From contig NZ_AUDE01000019.1 in assembly GCF_000425305.1 (NCBI RefSeq), positions 1-64,000 of the forward strand: DNA of 64,000 nucleotides, written 5' to 3'. The translations under genes were made by a program, and so were the position numbers. Position 1 is the first letter of the stretch; each line of letters begins with the position of its first letter. The notes beneath the pieces were generated by a model. It was not told the origin of the DNA and did no database searches. It saw only the letters and a program-made list of their open reading frames with translations. Below are positions 16,376-25,371 of this stretch, one piece after another. This DNA comes from Psychroserpens burtonensis DSM 12212. Lineage in GTDB: Bacteria; Bacteroidota; Bacteroidia; Flavobacteriales; Flavobacteriaceae.

Positions 16376-19300
16376 ATGTCTAACAAAAACCAAAAAATCA
16401 TGACAAATTTAATTAAACAGTTATTTGATTCCTTTAAGGGAAGCTCAAATCCCATCAGTTTTAAGATGCGGTTGAGTTTTGCCTTTTTACTGCTTCTAGC
16501 TATGCAGGTTTCAGCAAATAATGTGTTTTCGCAAAACGAGATTCAGCTCGACATGAAGAACACATCTTTAAAGTTAGTTCTTGATGAAATCAAAGAACAA
16601 ACTGGGTATAGTTTTTTCTACAACGTAAACGAGGTTCAGGATCAAATGAACCTTAGTATCGTTGCAAAAAAGGAAACTTTAGAGCAGGTGCTCAAAAAGA
16701 TCTCTGCAAAACTACCTATAGACTATACTATTAATGAAAAACAAGTAGTGCTTACTCCTAAGGTAGTGATGAAGCCTACAAATATGGCAATTCAACAGGT
16801 GCTTAAAGGGACTGTTACAGATATTGCTGGCGTACCACTTCCTGGTGCAAATATTTTGGTAAAAGGAACTACTGTAGGAGCGCAAACTAATTTCGATGGA
16901 GAATTTACTATTGATGTTCCAGAGGGAAGTACTATTCTTGTTGTGTCTTACATAGGTTTTAAAAGCACAGAAGTTGATGTGACAGGAAAATCTGAGGTTA
17001 CCATACAGCTACAAGAAGATGCAGGACAGCTTGATGCTGTAGTGGTAGTTGGAAGTAGAGGTAAGCCCAGAACAGCGATGGACTCTCCTGTGCCAGTTGA
17101 TAACTTAAGTACTGCAGATTTAGCTCTAACAGGTCGAGGCGTTCTTGACCAGCAGTTAATGTTTAAAGTGCCTTCATACAACTCAACACAACAGCCTATC
17201 TCTGATGCAGCAGCACATTTTAGTCCAGCAGATCTAAGAGGTTTATTACCTTCTAGAACTTTGGTTCTTGTCAACGGAAAACGTAAAAATGCGAGTGCTT
17301 TAGTGTATAGTTATGTGACTCCAGGACGAGGAGAAGTAGGTGTTGATATGAAATCTGTACCAACAGCCGCCTTAGAGCGTGTTGAGGTCTTGAGAGATGG
17401 TGCAGCAGCGCAGTATGGTTCTGACGCTATCGCAGGTGTTATTAATCTTGTACTCAAGAAAAAATCAGATCCTTTTATAAACACGAGTTTTAGCACCACT
17501 ACAGAAGGTGATGGTGAGCAATATCAGCTTGAAGCAGGTTTTGGAATGGATATTACTGAAAAAGGTTATGCTAATTTTACATTTAATTATTTTGACCAAA
17601 AAAGATCGCAACGAGCAGGTACAGTTAGTAGTGTGCAGGATGAGGCAGATTATTGGGGTGTTACAGATACAAGTGATTTTAATACTACCGATTTAGAAGG
17701 GTTTTTAGACCGAAATCCTAGTGCAGGATTTCAAGTTGGTTTACCCGATATGAAGATTACTAACTTTTCATATAATATGGGATATACGCTTGATGAAGAA
17801 TCACAAACTGAAATATACTCTTTTGGTACCCTTACCAATCGTAGTGGTTCTGCTCCACAGTTTGCACGAGTGCCATATTGGGTCTCCGGTTTTGAGCAAA
17901 TTTATCCAGGACAAGAATTTTTCTTAGCAGAAATGTCTCCACAAATTGTTGATAATACGTTTTCATTAGGATTAAAAACTGTTTATAACGAATGGAACTT
18001 CGACTTGAGTTCTACAATGGGTAAAAACCGAATCGATTATTACATCACTAATTCATTCAACCAGTCATATGGAGCTTCTAGTCCATCAGACTTTTACAAT
18101 GGTGCGCATCAGTTTAGCCACGTCGTAAATAATCTAGATGTGGTACGTACATTTGAAGATGCAGGAATCAATGCATTAACTGTAGCCTTTGGTGCTGAGC
18201 ACAGAACTGAGCGTTTTGTGACCGAAGCAGGTGAGGTTGCCTCTTATGCAGATGGTACTCCTGACGATCCTACAGATCGAACGGGCTCTGAATCTTTTGG
18301 TGGTTTTAAACCAGAAAACGCTTCAGATGACTACCGAAGTAATTTAGGTATTTATGCAGATGTCACAGCAGATCTTACAGAAAGTTTCTTAATAGGTGGC
18401 GCCCTTCGTTTTGAGGATTATAGCGATTTTGGAACACAAGTAAGCTGGAAGTTAAGCTCTCGTTATAAGCTTTTAGATAATAAATTAAGTATCAGAGGGT
18501 CATTGAGTAGTGGGTTTAGAGCACCATCTCTACACCAGTTATTTTATACTGCAGTTACTACGACACTTACAGAAAACGGGATTCAGCAAAACGGAATTTT
18601 AAATAATTCTGATCCTGCATTACGCGCTTTAGGGATTCCTGAACTTGATGCTGAGACCGCTTTTAATATCGGTTTAGGTGCGACCTACCGTATTAACAAA
18701 CATATGGGAATTACTATTGATGCGTATCAAATTGATGTAGATAATCGCATCGTATTGTCTGGACAGGTAACACCTACAGGAGATCCTAGTAATCCCATTG
18801 ATCAAACTTTGAGTAGCGTGAATGTTGGTGCCGCAGGTTTTTTCTTAAATGCAATCAATACGCGTACACAAGGGATAGATATCGTATTTACATACGATAA
18901 TATAAAGCTTGGTAGGGGTGTCTTAGGAGGTAGTGTTGCAGCTAACTTTAATAAGACGGAGGTGAGTGAATTAAACTTTCCTGATTTTATTGATCAAAAT
19001 GACTTGGGAGATGCTTTGTTTTCAAGAGAAGATATCTCACGTGTTGAAACATGGAGACCTAGACAAAAGATCGTCGCTACAGTAAACTATGCTTTAGAAC
19101 GTTTCTCCACCAATCTTTCGTTTTTAAACTACGGAAAAGTGACGTATAGACATCCATCAGATCCTATTAATGACGCAACTTATGGAGGAAAGACACTTAC
19201 AGATTTAAGTTTCTCTTATGAATTTACAGATAAGCTTAATTTCACGATAGGAGCAAACAATCTCTTTAACATATATCCAGACACATTTGCAGATGCTTAT

Positions 19301-19429
19301 TCGTCTACAGGTGGCGTACCTAGTGATCGTAACCTTGATTTTGTTGGAAGATTCAAATACCCATGGCAAACAACACAGTTTGGTATAGATGGTACACGTA
19401 TCTTTAGTAGATTAACTTTCAATTTTTAA
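16376..19429 (+). CDS. TonB-dependent receptor with STN signalling domain
   Basis: 1017 residues. The N-terminus carries a signal peptide (MQVSANNVFSQ), then an STN domain (about 60-125, LDMKNTSLKLVLDEI...) that contacts FecR, a carboxypeptidase-regulatory-like domain (about 144-215, GVPLPGANILVKGTT), the plug (about 220-345, ending near DAAAQYGSDAIAGVINLVLK) and a 22-strand barrel to the C-terminal RLTFNF. It imports a large ligand through the outer membrane. It lies 46 bp after fecR. No SusD gene follows, so a siderophore, cofactor or small organic ligand is more likely than a polysaccharide. An internal ATG at 16400 is an alternative start. Confidence 0.92.
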   Translation: MSNKNQKIMTNLIKQLFDSFKGSSNPISFKMRLSFAFLLLLAMQVSANNVFSQNEIQLDMKNTSLKLVLDEIKEQTGYSFFYNVNEVQDQMNLSIVAKKETLEQVLKKISAKLPIDYTINEKQVVLTPKVVMKPTNMAIQQVLKGTVTDIAGVPLPGANILVKGTTVGAQTNFDGEFTIDVPEGSTILVVSYIGFKSTEVDVTGKSEVTIQLQEDAGQLDAVVVVGSRGKPRTAMDSPVPVDNLSTADLALTGRGVLDQQLMFKVPSYNSTQQPISDAAAHFSPADLRGLLPSRTLVLVNGKRKNASALVYSYVTPGRGEVGVDMKSVPTAALERVEVLRDGAAAQYGSDAIAGVINLVLKKKSDPFINTSFSTTTEGDGEQYQLEAGFGMDITEKGYANFTFNYFDQKRSQRAGTVSSVQDEADYWGVTDTSDFNTTDLEGFLDRNPSAGFQVGLPDMKITNFSYNMGYTLDEESQTEIYSFGTLTNRSGSAPQFARVPYWVSGFEQIYPGQEFFLAEMSPQIVDNTFSLGLKTVYNEWNFDLSSTMGKNRIDYYITNSFNQSYGASSPSDFYNGAHQFSHVVNNLDVVRTFEDAGINALTVAFGAEHRTERFVTEAGEVASYADGTPDDPTDRTGSESFGGFKPENASDDYRSNLGIYADVTADLTESFLIGGALRFEDYSDFGTQVSWKLSSRYKLLDNKLSIRGSLSSGFRAPSLHQLFYTAVTTTLTENGIQQNGILNNSDPALRALGIPELDAETAFNIGLGATYRINKHMGITIDAYQIDVDNRIVLSGQVTPTGDPSNPIDQTLSSVNVGAAGFFLNAINTRTQGIDIVFTYDNIKLGRGVLGGSVAANFNKTEVSELNFPDFIDQNDLGDALFSREDISRVETWRPRQKIVATVNYALERFSTNLSFLNYGKVTYRHPSDPINDATYGGKTLTDLSFSYEFTDKLNFTIGANNLFNIYPDTFADAYSSTGGVPSDRNLDFVGRFKYPWQTTQFGIDGTRIFSRLTFNF

Positions 19430-19502
19430 AATGAATTTGCTAGCTAAAGGGTAGGCTTATTTTTAAACTTTCCTTTGGTATTTTTATATTACATTTGAGT
19501 TT

Positions 19503-19540
19503 AAATGGGCCTTGTACTTCGTGTGCAGGCTCATTTTTTA
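19503..19540 (+). terminator. Terminator after the TonB receptor
   Basis: AAATGGGCCT (19503-19512) pairs with AGGCTCATTT (19527-19536), 10 bp with one G-U, followed by T residues. It sits 74 bp after the receptor stop. Confidence 0.75.
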
Positions 19541-19726
19541 TTTTATATGTTCTTCGGAAATGTGTACAACTTTGAATTCTAGATTTTAATCAAGATATGC
19601 GAAATGCGATTACTTATACTGATTTTGTAGCTGCAGAAATTTTAGTATTTAGTAATTATACTGATGCGCTGTAAGTTGAACTACGCATCCTTTTGTTAAG
19701 TTTTTGAGTTTAAGAAACAGAAGTAG

Positions 19727-19840
19727 TTTTATTAAATATCGTTTCTCAACAACTAAAACTTTATATCCTTTTTTTGATAATCTTAAGGCGCTAACCGAGC
19801 CTCCAAAGCCACTTCCTACTATAATATAATCGTATTCCGT
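19727..19840 (-). pseudogene. Remnant of a GMC-family FAD oxidoreductase
   Basis: Minus-strand translation gives [20 protein letters not shown] followed by [14 protein letters not shown]. This is the dinucleotide-binding N-terminus (GxGxxG plus the acidic end of strand 2) of GMC/cholesterol-oxidase-like flavoproteins. There is no start codon: an in-frame TAA lies two codons before it. After VVEKR the similarity ends, and no other part of the roughly 500-residue enzyme is present. It is a clear decayed fragment, left by deletion. Confidence 0.8.
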
Positions 19841-19963
19841 TTTTTATTTATAAGGACGTGTTAAGAGATCAGCTGTTATGAGAATGAAAAGCCACATGTT
19901 TTCAAAGTTCGCTAATTTTCACGAGAAGCCAAACTTTAATCTACTTACCAAATTTATTAGTAT

Positions 19964-19971
19964 TACCTTTG
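19964..19971 (+). promoter_or_regulatory. Probable -7 box of the DEAD-box helicase gene
   Basis: TACCTTTG matches TAnnTTTG and lies 68 nt before the ATG, giving a 5' untranslated region of about 60 nt. I see no clear upstream TTG element at the right spacing. Confidence 0.5.
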
Positions 19972-20039
19972 CGAACAACAAAAAATGACGCTTAATACAC
20001 AGTAGGTCATTTAAACACTAATTTGACCAAAATATATAT

Positions 20040-21347
20040 ATGTCATTTAAATCTTTAGGCCTATCTGAGCCTTTACTTAAAGCTATTAGTAAAAAAGGAT
20101 ACACAACTCCAAGTCCAATTCAAGAAAAAGCAATTCCTCTAGTAATGGATGGGCGAGATGTATTGGCTTCGGCTCAAACAGGAACAGGTAAAACCGCAGG
20201 TTTTACCTTACCATTATTACATTATTTATCTGAGAATCCAAAGGAAAAATTTAGACCAATACGTGCATTAATCTTAACACCAACGCGTGAGCTTGCAGCT
20301 CAAGTACATGAGAGTGTTAGAGATTATAGTGAGTTTTTAGATATTAGAAGTACTGTGATTTTTGGTGGCGTTAATCAAAAGCCACAAGCAGCTGCGATTC
20401 GTCGTGGTGTTGATATATTGGTGGCAACGCCAGGCCGCCTATTAGATTTACATAATCAAAATCTACTATCTTTAAAACGTGTTGAGGTTTTTATATTAGA
20501 TGAAGCAGATCGTATGCTAGACATGGGGTTTCTAAGAGATATAGAGCGCGTCATGAATGCCATGCCTGCAAAACGTCAAAATTTAATGTTCTCTGCAACC
20601 TTTTCAAAAGACATTAAAAAGCTTGCCAAAGGAATTTTAAATAATCCTGTACAGGTAGAAGCAACTCCAGAAAATACGACCGTAGAAGCTATTTCTCAAA
20701 AAGTATATCGTGTTGCTAAAGCAAAAAAGCCTGATTTGCTAATTAAGCTCATTTCCGAAGGGAAGTGGAAACAAGTGCTTGTATTTAATAGAACGAAACA
20801 TGGTGCGAATAAGTTAACAAAGAAACTTATTTCTTCAGGAATCAGTGCGGCAGCAATTCATGGTAATAAAAGTCAGGGTGCTCGAACAAAAGCTCTTGCT
20901 GGTTTTAAAAATGGAAGTGTGAAAGTATTGGTTGCTACAGATATTGCAGCTCGTGGTTTGGATATTCCATTGTTGCCACATGTTGTTAATTTTGAGTTGC
21001 CTAATATTTCTGAAGATTACGTGCATAGAATCGGTAGAACTGGTAGAGCAGGAGCTAACGGGAAAGCAATCTCATTAGTAAGTGCAGATGAAACGACATT
21101 TTTGCGTGATATTGAAAAGTTGATTGGTGAGAAAATCGAAGTTGAAATACTTGAAGGTTTTGAACCAGATCCAAATGCATCTACTGAGCCAATTAAACAA
21201 GGTCAAGGTAGACAAGGAGGTGGGAATAGAAACCAAAGCCGAAATTCTAGTTCTAGAAACTCAGGTGGTAACTCTGGAGGTAGCAGAAGTAGTTCTAATC
21301 GAAGTAGTAGTTCTGGTCGAAGTAGTAACTCTAGACGACGTAACTAA
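20040..21347 (+). CDS. DEAD-box ATP-dependent RNA helicase (RhlE-like)
   Basis: 435 residues with all helicase motifs: Q motif ([10 protein letters not shown]), I (AQTGTGKT), Ia (PTRELAAQ), II (DEAD, about 151-154), III (SAT), V ([12 protein letters not shown]) and VI ([10 protein letters not shown]). The core ends near 375 and is followed by a low-complexity tail rich in Gly, Asn, Arg and Ser (about 380-435), typical of RhlE/CsdA-like proteins that remodel rRNA or mRNA, often in the cold. The tail has repetitive codon use (AGT, AGA, TCT). Two small genes follow in the same direction. Confidence 0.95.
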   Translation: MSFKSLGLSEPLLKAISKKGYTTPSPIQEKAIPLVMDGRDVLASAQTGTGKTAGFTLPLLHYLSENPKEKFRPIRALILTPTRELAAQVHESVRDYSEFLDIRSTVIFGGVNQKPQAAAIRRGVDILVATPGRLLDLHNQNLLSLKRVEVFILDEADRMLDMGFLRDIERVMNAMPAKRQNLMFSATFSKDIKKLAKGILNNPVQVEATPENTTVEAISQKVYRVAKAKKPDLLIKLISEGKWKQVLVFNRTKHGANKLTKKLISSGISAAAIHGNKSQGARTKALAGFKNGSVKVLVATDIAARGLDIPLLPHVVNFELPNISEDYVHRIGRTGRAGANGKAISLVSADETTFLRDIEKLIGEKIEVEILEGFEPDPNASTEPIKQGQGRQGGGNRNQSRNSSSRNSGGNSGGSRSSSNRSSSSGRSSNSRRRN

Positions 21348-21405
21348 CTATTAGATGTGTTATCGTAGGTTTCGTTTCGCAACAAGAAATCTCTAAAATT
21401 GGAGA

Positions 21406-21621
21406 ATGACAACAATTTTAAAGCAAAAGATTATTGACGTTTGTGATAAAAAAATTGCTCAAAAAGGGGCTAATGTAGGCCTCTCGTTATATGCTTTTTT
21501 TAAGAACAAAAATGATACTCCAGAATTATTGATGGAAGTCGCTACTTGGTGGATTAAAACACACCAATTAGATCATTTTGAGAGCGCAGTAAAAATTAAA
21601 GAAATGGTAGAGCAATTGTAA
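21406..21621 (+). CDS. Small conserved protein (DUF6500-like)
   Basis: 71 residues, mostly helical, with KIIDVCDKKIAQKGANVGLSLYAFFKNKND and a Trp-Trp pair (ATWWIKTHQLDHFESA). I believe it resembles the small family DUF6500, but this is from memory of the pattern and is not certain. There is no membrane segment. Its stop overlaps the next start (TAATG), so it is coupled to the VF530-type gene. Confidence 0.75.
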   Translation: MTTILKQKIIDVCDKKIAQKGANVGLSLYAFFKNKNDTPELLMEVATWWIKTHQLDHFESAVKIKEMVEQL

Positions 21622-21845
21622 TGGAAACTCAAAAAAACAATCCGCTACACGGAATAAAATTAGAGCAAATCCTAACCGATTTAGAAGCGTATTACGGTTG
21701 GGAATATATGGGTACTATCATTAATATTAAATGTTTTAATGATAGACCATCTATAAAATCAAGTCTCAAATTTTTAAGGCGGACACCTTGGGCACGAACA
21801 AAAGTTGAATATATGTACTTAAAGATGCTTAAAAATAAACGGTAA
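21621..21845 (+). CDS. VF530 family (DUF2132) putative DNA-binding protein
   Basis: 74 residues. NPLHGIKLEQILTDLEAYYGWE, then INIKCFNDRPSIKSSLKFLR and RTPWARTKVEYMYL, match the small VF530/DUF2132 family, whose structure led to a DNA-binding proposal. The cellular role is not established. The start codon overlaps the stop of the preceding small gene, and the two form a two-gene unit behind the helicase. Confidence 0.88.
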   Translation: METQKNNPLHGIKLEQILTDLEAYYGWEYMGTIINIKCFNDRPSIKSSLKFLRRTPWARTKVEYMYLKMLKNKR

Positions 21846-21846
21846 A

Positions 21847-22509
21847 TTAATCCTCGTCGTCCTCTTCAAATTCTTGAGCAGTCGCATCAAACTCGGCGTC
21901 TTTAAATTCATCTCTACTCATCCAATATTCAGATGTCGTTAAAATGTAAGATGACGGACCAGTAGTTTTTAAATCCCAAATAATATCCTCTGCTTCCTCA
22001 AAAGATTCTTTACCTGCTAATTGATTTGAGAATAGGCGTTTTATAACATTATTACTTGCTAAGGTCTTATCTAATACTTTTAAAATCACCTCTTTGGATA
22101 CCTCCTTATTGGGGCTTATTTCAAATTCTATAAGAGTTGCTTTCGCACTGGGAAACGTTCCATTATATGCTTTATGAAGTAATTGATTAATATTAAAAAG
22201 TTGATGATGTAGGGATATATCTGCATATTCTTCGGAAATTTTATCCAACAACATATCGTGAGACATTTGTTCAATTTGATTCTCATTTAAATGATCACTT
22301 AGTTTATAATCTAAAATTAATGCTGCAGCTTCATTGGGTTCAAAATCTGAAATAGCCATAAAGAGGAGCTCTAATAATTCCGAAGGATTTGAACTTCCAG
22401 TGTCCTCCAGTCCAAAAGCATTCAATAATTGAATGTAATCTTCAGTCGTCCAAGTATTTTGTAAGACATCAACAGTGGTTACACTATTTATTATAATATG
22501 GTATTTCAT
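21847..22509 (-). CDS. Conserved hypothetical acidic protein
   Basis: About 220 residues from the ATG at 22509 (MKYHIIINSVTTVD); an upstream ATG at 22578 would add 23 residues of non-conserved character. The protein is helical and acidic, ending in an Asp/Glu-rich tail (EFEEDDED). It has no signal peptide or membrane segment. I do not recognise a family. It converges with the VF530 gene, leaving only 1 bp between the two stop codons. Confidence 0.75.
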   Translation of the reverse strand: MKYHIIINSVTTVDVLQNTWTTEDYIQLLNAFGLEDTGSSNPSELLELLFMAISDFEPNEAAALILDYKLSDHLNENQIEQMSHDMLLDKISEEYADISLHHQLFNINQLLHKAYNGTFPSAKATLIEFEISPNKEVSKEVILKVLDKTLASNNVIKRLFSNQLAGKESFEEAEDIIWDLKTTGPSSYILTTSEYWMSRDEFKDAEFDATAQEFEEDDED

Positions 22510-22592
22510 AGTTCTTAAATATAAAGTATTAATAGTCCTTGTTATTTTTGACGCTAACGAGATGTTTTTACTCGACATCGTAACCTAAACGC

Positions 22593-23504
22593 TTATGAGT
22601 TTTTTAACGGATGCGTTATTAGTTTTTTGTTTTTTTTCCTGTTAAGGTAGTGTCTTAAAACGCCTCCCTTAACATTGTTGACATCAAATTCTACTATAAA
22701 AGCGCTGTCATCAATATTAGAAATAACGCGATACATTTTCTTGATATCAATACGATTAATAATGGTGTGAATAATATCAAAATCTTCAATTTCACCCGTA
22801 CTGCCAAAGCCTATACGTCCTTTGTAAACGGTTATTCCAGCGCCAAGTTCTGTAATAATTGCAGTCTTTATCTTTTCGTAGTCTTTTGACACAATAGTAA
22901 CACCAATAAAATCTTCAAATCCTTCAATAATCAAGTCCGTCACTTTCGCGGTAATGATATAGGTAAGGATGGAGTACATCGCAATTTCTGTAGAAATCAC
23001 AAAGGCAGTAACACTAAATAAGATCACATTAAAAACTAAAATGACTTTACCTATGCTAACTCCGAATCTATCGTTAATAAATATGCCTAATATTTCTGAG
23101 CCATCTAAAACAGATCCATTTCGTATGGCAATCCCAATACCAGCTCCAACAAAAAGTCCTCCAAAAATGGAGATTAGTAATTTATCTTCTGTAATAGTTT
23201 GAAAATTTTCAAAGTGTATAAAAAGAGCTAACCCTAAGATGCTTAAAATAGATTTTATTACAATGCGTTTGGAAACTGTATAATACCCTAAAATTAAAAA
23301 AGGAATACTGAATACAACAAGTAGTAATGACACGTTAATATCAAATTGCGAATTCAATAAAATAGCAATACCTGTGACGCCTCCATCTAAAAATCCATTA
23401 GGTAATAAAAACGCCTTGAGGCCTATACTTGCGAGAATAATCCCGAGAGCAATCTGGAAATATTCTGAAAAGAGCTGATAAAATTTAGTACGTTTTGTTA
23501 ACAT
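22593..23504 (-). CDS. YitT family membrane protein
   Basis: 303 residues. Five or six transmembrane segments (about 10-190) include the YitT signature GFLDGGVTGIAILL and the GIGIAIRNGSVLDGSEILGIF loop; a soluble DUF2179 domain (about 210-290, TVYKGRIGFGSTG...) follows. The function of the family is unresolved. It lies 7 bp downstream of trmL on the same strand, so the two are probably cotranscribed. Confidence 0.92.
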   Translation of the reverse strand: MLTKRTKFYQLFSEYFQIALGIILASIGLKAFLLPNGFLDGGVTGIAILLNSQFDINVSLLLVVFSIPFLILGYYTVSKRIVIKSILSILGLALFIHFENFQTITEDKLLISIFGGLFVGAGIGIAIRNGSVLDGSEILGIFINDRFGVSIGKVILVFNVILFSVTAFVISTEIAMYSILTYIITAKVTDLIIEGFEDFIGVTIVSKDYEKIKTAIITELGAGITVYKGRIGFGSTGEIEDFDIIHTIINRIDIKKMYRVISNIDDSAFIVEFDVNNVKGGVLRHYLNRKKNKKLITHPLKNS

Positions 23505-23511
23505 ATCTTTA

Positions 23512-23964
23512 TTATTGTAGTTGTCTCAGTCCTTCATATATAACAATAGCTACTGCATTTGCTAGATTTAGACTTCTAATGTGTTTACTGTATAATGGGA
23601 TTTTGTAAAGGTGTTCTTTATGATTTTCAATTATAGATTTAGGTAGGCCAGCTGATTCTTTTCCGAAGATAAGAAACAGATTTTCCTCAAATTTAATGTC
23701 CCAATGAGGTTGTTCTCCATGACTAGAAAAGAAAGCAAACTGAGCCTCTTTATTGTCACTAAAAAAGGCGGCAATAGAATCGTAGATCACGACATCTAAA
23801 TGTTGCCAATAATCTAAACCAGCACGTTTTAAACGGCTATCACTTAATTCAAAACCAAAGGGTTTTACGAGATGTAATTTAGAACCAGATGCTAAGGCAA
23901 GTCTACCGATATTACCAGTATTATTTGGGATTTCGGGTTCAAATAAAACAATATTAAGCGCCAT
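23512..23964 (-). CDS. trmL: tRNA (cytidine(34)-2'-O)-methyltransferase
   Basis: 150 residues, the minimal SPOUT-class size. Motifs are PEIPNNTGNIGRLA (N-terminal), IFGKESAGLPKSI (motif 2) and the SAM-binding knot RSLNLANAVAIVIYEGLR (motif 3). The enzyme methylates the wobble ribose of tRNA-Leu isoacceptors. It overlaps the preceding small membrane protein gene by 11 bp and precedes yitT. Confidence 0.95.
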   Translation of the reverse strand: MALNIVLFEPEIPNNTGNIGRLALASGSKLHLVKPFGFELSDSRLKRAGLDYWQHLDVVIYDSIAAFFSDNKEAQFAFFSSHGEQPHWDIKFEENLFLIFGKESAGLPKSIIENHKEHLYKIPLYSKHIRSLNLANAVAIVIYEGLRQLQ

Positions 23965-24178
23965 GTTTTCGTGTGATTTTTATTAAAGTTAATCGAATTA
24001 ATAGTATCCATGAAAACCCATGTAATAACAGGTCAAACCAATCTCGAATTCCCATACCATTAGCGCCTCCTGCAATCCATTTTAATTTTCCCCAAATATG
24101 AGGCTCAGGAAAAAATGGTGCTAGACCCAATGTCAAACAAAGTAGAATGATGATTCTATAATCATTAAGTAGTTTCAT
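23954..24178 (-). CDS. Small conserved membrane protein
   Basis: 74 residues from ATG at 24178 (MKLLNDYRIIILL); an ATG at 24196 would add 6 residues. Two hydrophobic segments (IIILLCLTLGLAPFF and LLHGFSWILLIRLTL) flank a conserved-looking PEPHIWGKLKWIAGGANGMGIRDWFD loop. This is a compact inner-membrane protein of a type seen next to trmL in flavobacteria; function unknown. It overlaps trmL by 11 bp, which suggests coupling. Confidence 0.78.
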   Translation of the reverse strand: MKLLNDYRIIILLCLTLGLAPFFPEPHIWGKLKWIAGGANGMGIRDWFDLLLHGFSWILLIRLTLIKITRKHGA

Positions 24179-24236
24179 AAACAAAATCTTATTCAAAAGT
24201 AATGAATAGGCGTCAAGTTATAAGTCTAATTTTAAA

Positions 24237-24380
24237 TTAGCTCGTCGTTTTATTTTGTTGCTGTTTTATTGTTTTATTATCGCGGTTGAAATTATTAGTG
24301 TCTTCTTTGGTATATCCTGTTGGGTTTGTTGGATTTTTTTGTTTTATTGTTGTTTTAAATTTCTTTCTATCTTTTATCAT
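24237..24380 (-). CDS. Possible 47-residue hydrophilic protein
   Basis: An intact ATG-to-TAA frame encodes a basic, Asn/Thr/Lys/Gln-rich peptide (KNPTNPTGYTKEDTNNFN in the middle). It lies 58 bp upstream of the trmL-side operon on the same strand. The composition is what AT-rich DNA can give by chance, so this is a weak call. Confidence 0.3.
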   Translation of the reverse strand: MIKDRKKFKTTIKQKNPTNPTGYTKEDTNNFNRDNKTIKQQQNKTTS

Positions 24381-24875
24381 GCCCATAATTTACTACTGTG
24401 TTTTAGTTTAGCTCAATATGATAAAAGCAAATCGAAACACTCTTAAGAGCCCGTTAAATATCCACTATATAGTGTTAAACTATCATAAAATGAAACCCTT
24501 GAAATCAAAAAATAGAACACACGTTTTATAACCGTATTTGCCATTGGGCGATCTTCAATAATCCCTTCCAATTTGGCGAAGATATAAGACTTTTAAAAAA
24601 AAAGGAGATACCTCTAAGGTAAGGCACAATACAATGGTATTTATAAAATCGAAAATATAATATTATGCTTCTATGCTAAAGATATCTTCAACGTTATTAT
24701 AAACCAACAAGATATTTAAGTCAGTACCTTGATTGCCAGAGTCAAATTTACTATCTGTTGTGAAGAAACGAGATATCAAACATGACCAATATCCCGTTAC
24801 TTATAAAGATGACTTGTACATTGTTTTGAGCTGTAGTTTATTTTGATTTAGATCGTTCAATTTAATCATAAAAAA
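24381..24875. other. Gene-poor stretch with possible decayed coding sequence
   Basis: No intact gene. One minus-strand open stretch (24663-24800) reads GYWSCLISRFF...NILLVYNNVEDIFSIEA with a stop at its end but no start codon and a stop just before it; it may be a gene remnant. I cannot assign it to a family. Confidence 0.35.
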
Positions 24876-24899
24876 AACCTACTCTTATGGGAGTAGGTT
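24868..24899 (-). terminator. Terminator after the DUF805 gene
   Basis: AACCTACTC (24876-24884) pairs with GAGTAGGTT (24891-24899). On the minus strand it is followed by a T run (the A run at 24871-24877 on the plus strand). It lies 25 bp after the DUF805 stop. Confidence 0.9.
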
Positions 24900-24923
24900 A
24901 TATTATATTTGAAGTTGAAATTA

Positions 24924-25331
24924 TTAAATCGTTGTTGTTCCAATTGTATTAATGTCCTCATTATTTGCCGATTTAGGATCAGGACCGTATGCATTTGAAC
25001 CCGCATCACCCTCAGTAACAAATAGAATTATGAGCCAGATACTTCCTATCAATGGGATTAGTCCAATGAAATAGAACCATCCACTTTTACCAATATCATG
25101 TAAGCGTCTTACTGCGACCGCTAAACTTGGGATAAACACACCTAGTACATAAATCATGTATAGTCCCATAAATATAGGAGCATCAAGTAAACGGGCTAAT
25201 ACGCCAGATACCATCGCAATTGCAATAACAAAAATGAGGTTGAATAATACAAGCATCCAATATTATTGGCGTCTAGCTCTTCCAGTAAAATTTGCATAAT
25301 TATCGCTTACGACTTTTAAATACCACTCCAT
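24924..25331 (-). pseudogene. DUF805 membrane protein gene with an in-frame nonsense codon
   Basis: From ATG at 25331 the frame reads MEWYLKVVSDNYANFTGRARRQ, then TAA (25263-25265), then YWMLVLFNLIF and the rest of a DUF805 protein with three or four membrane segments (VRRLHDIGKSGWFYFIG is the family signature). Family members have RR-x-EYW here, so a single GAA-to-TAA change explains the stop at codon 23 of 135. The remainder is intact and keeps its terminator, which points to a recent mutation or a sequencing error. Reinitiation at the Met at 25256 could give a 110-residue product lacking the N-terminal cytoplasmic segment. Confidence 0.85.
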
Positions 25332-25371
25332 TAAATTTGGTTTCTTAGTCAGTTAACACCAACTATAAAAT

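Larger units (their letters stand above)
19541..20039. other. Gene-poor stretch before the helicase gene
   Basis: About 500 bp without an intact gene. It holds the GMC-oxidoreductase remnant on the minus strand (19727-19840) and the helicase -7 box (19964-19971). I recognise nothing in 19541-19726 or 19841-19960. Confidence 0.6.

Noticed and set aside
24255-24446. Plus-strand ORF of 63 codons rich in Phe, Cys and Leu
   Set aside because: The composition is that of T-rich DNA; no start context and no family pattern. The minus strand in the same place has a more plausible small ORF.
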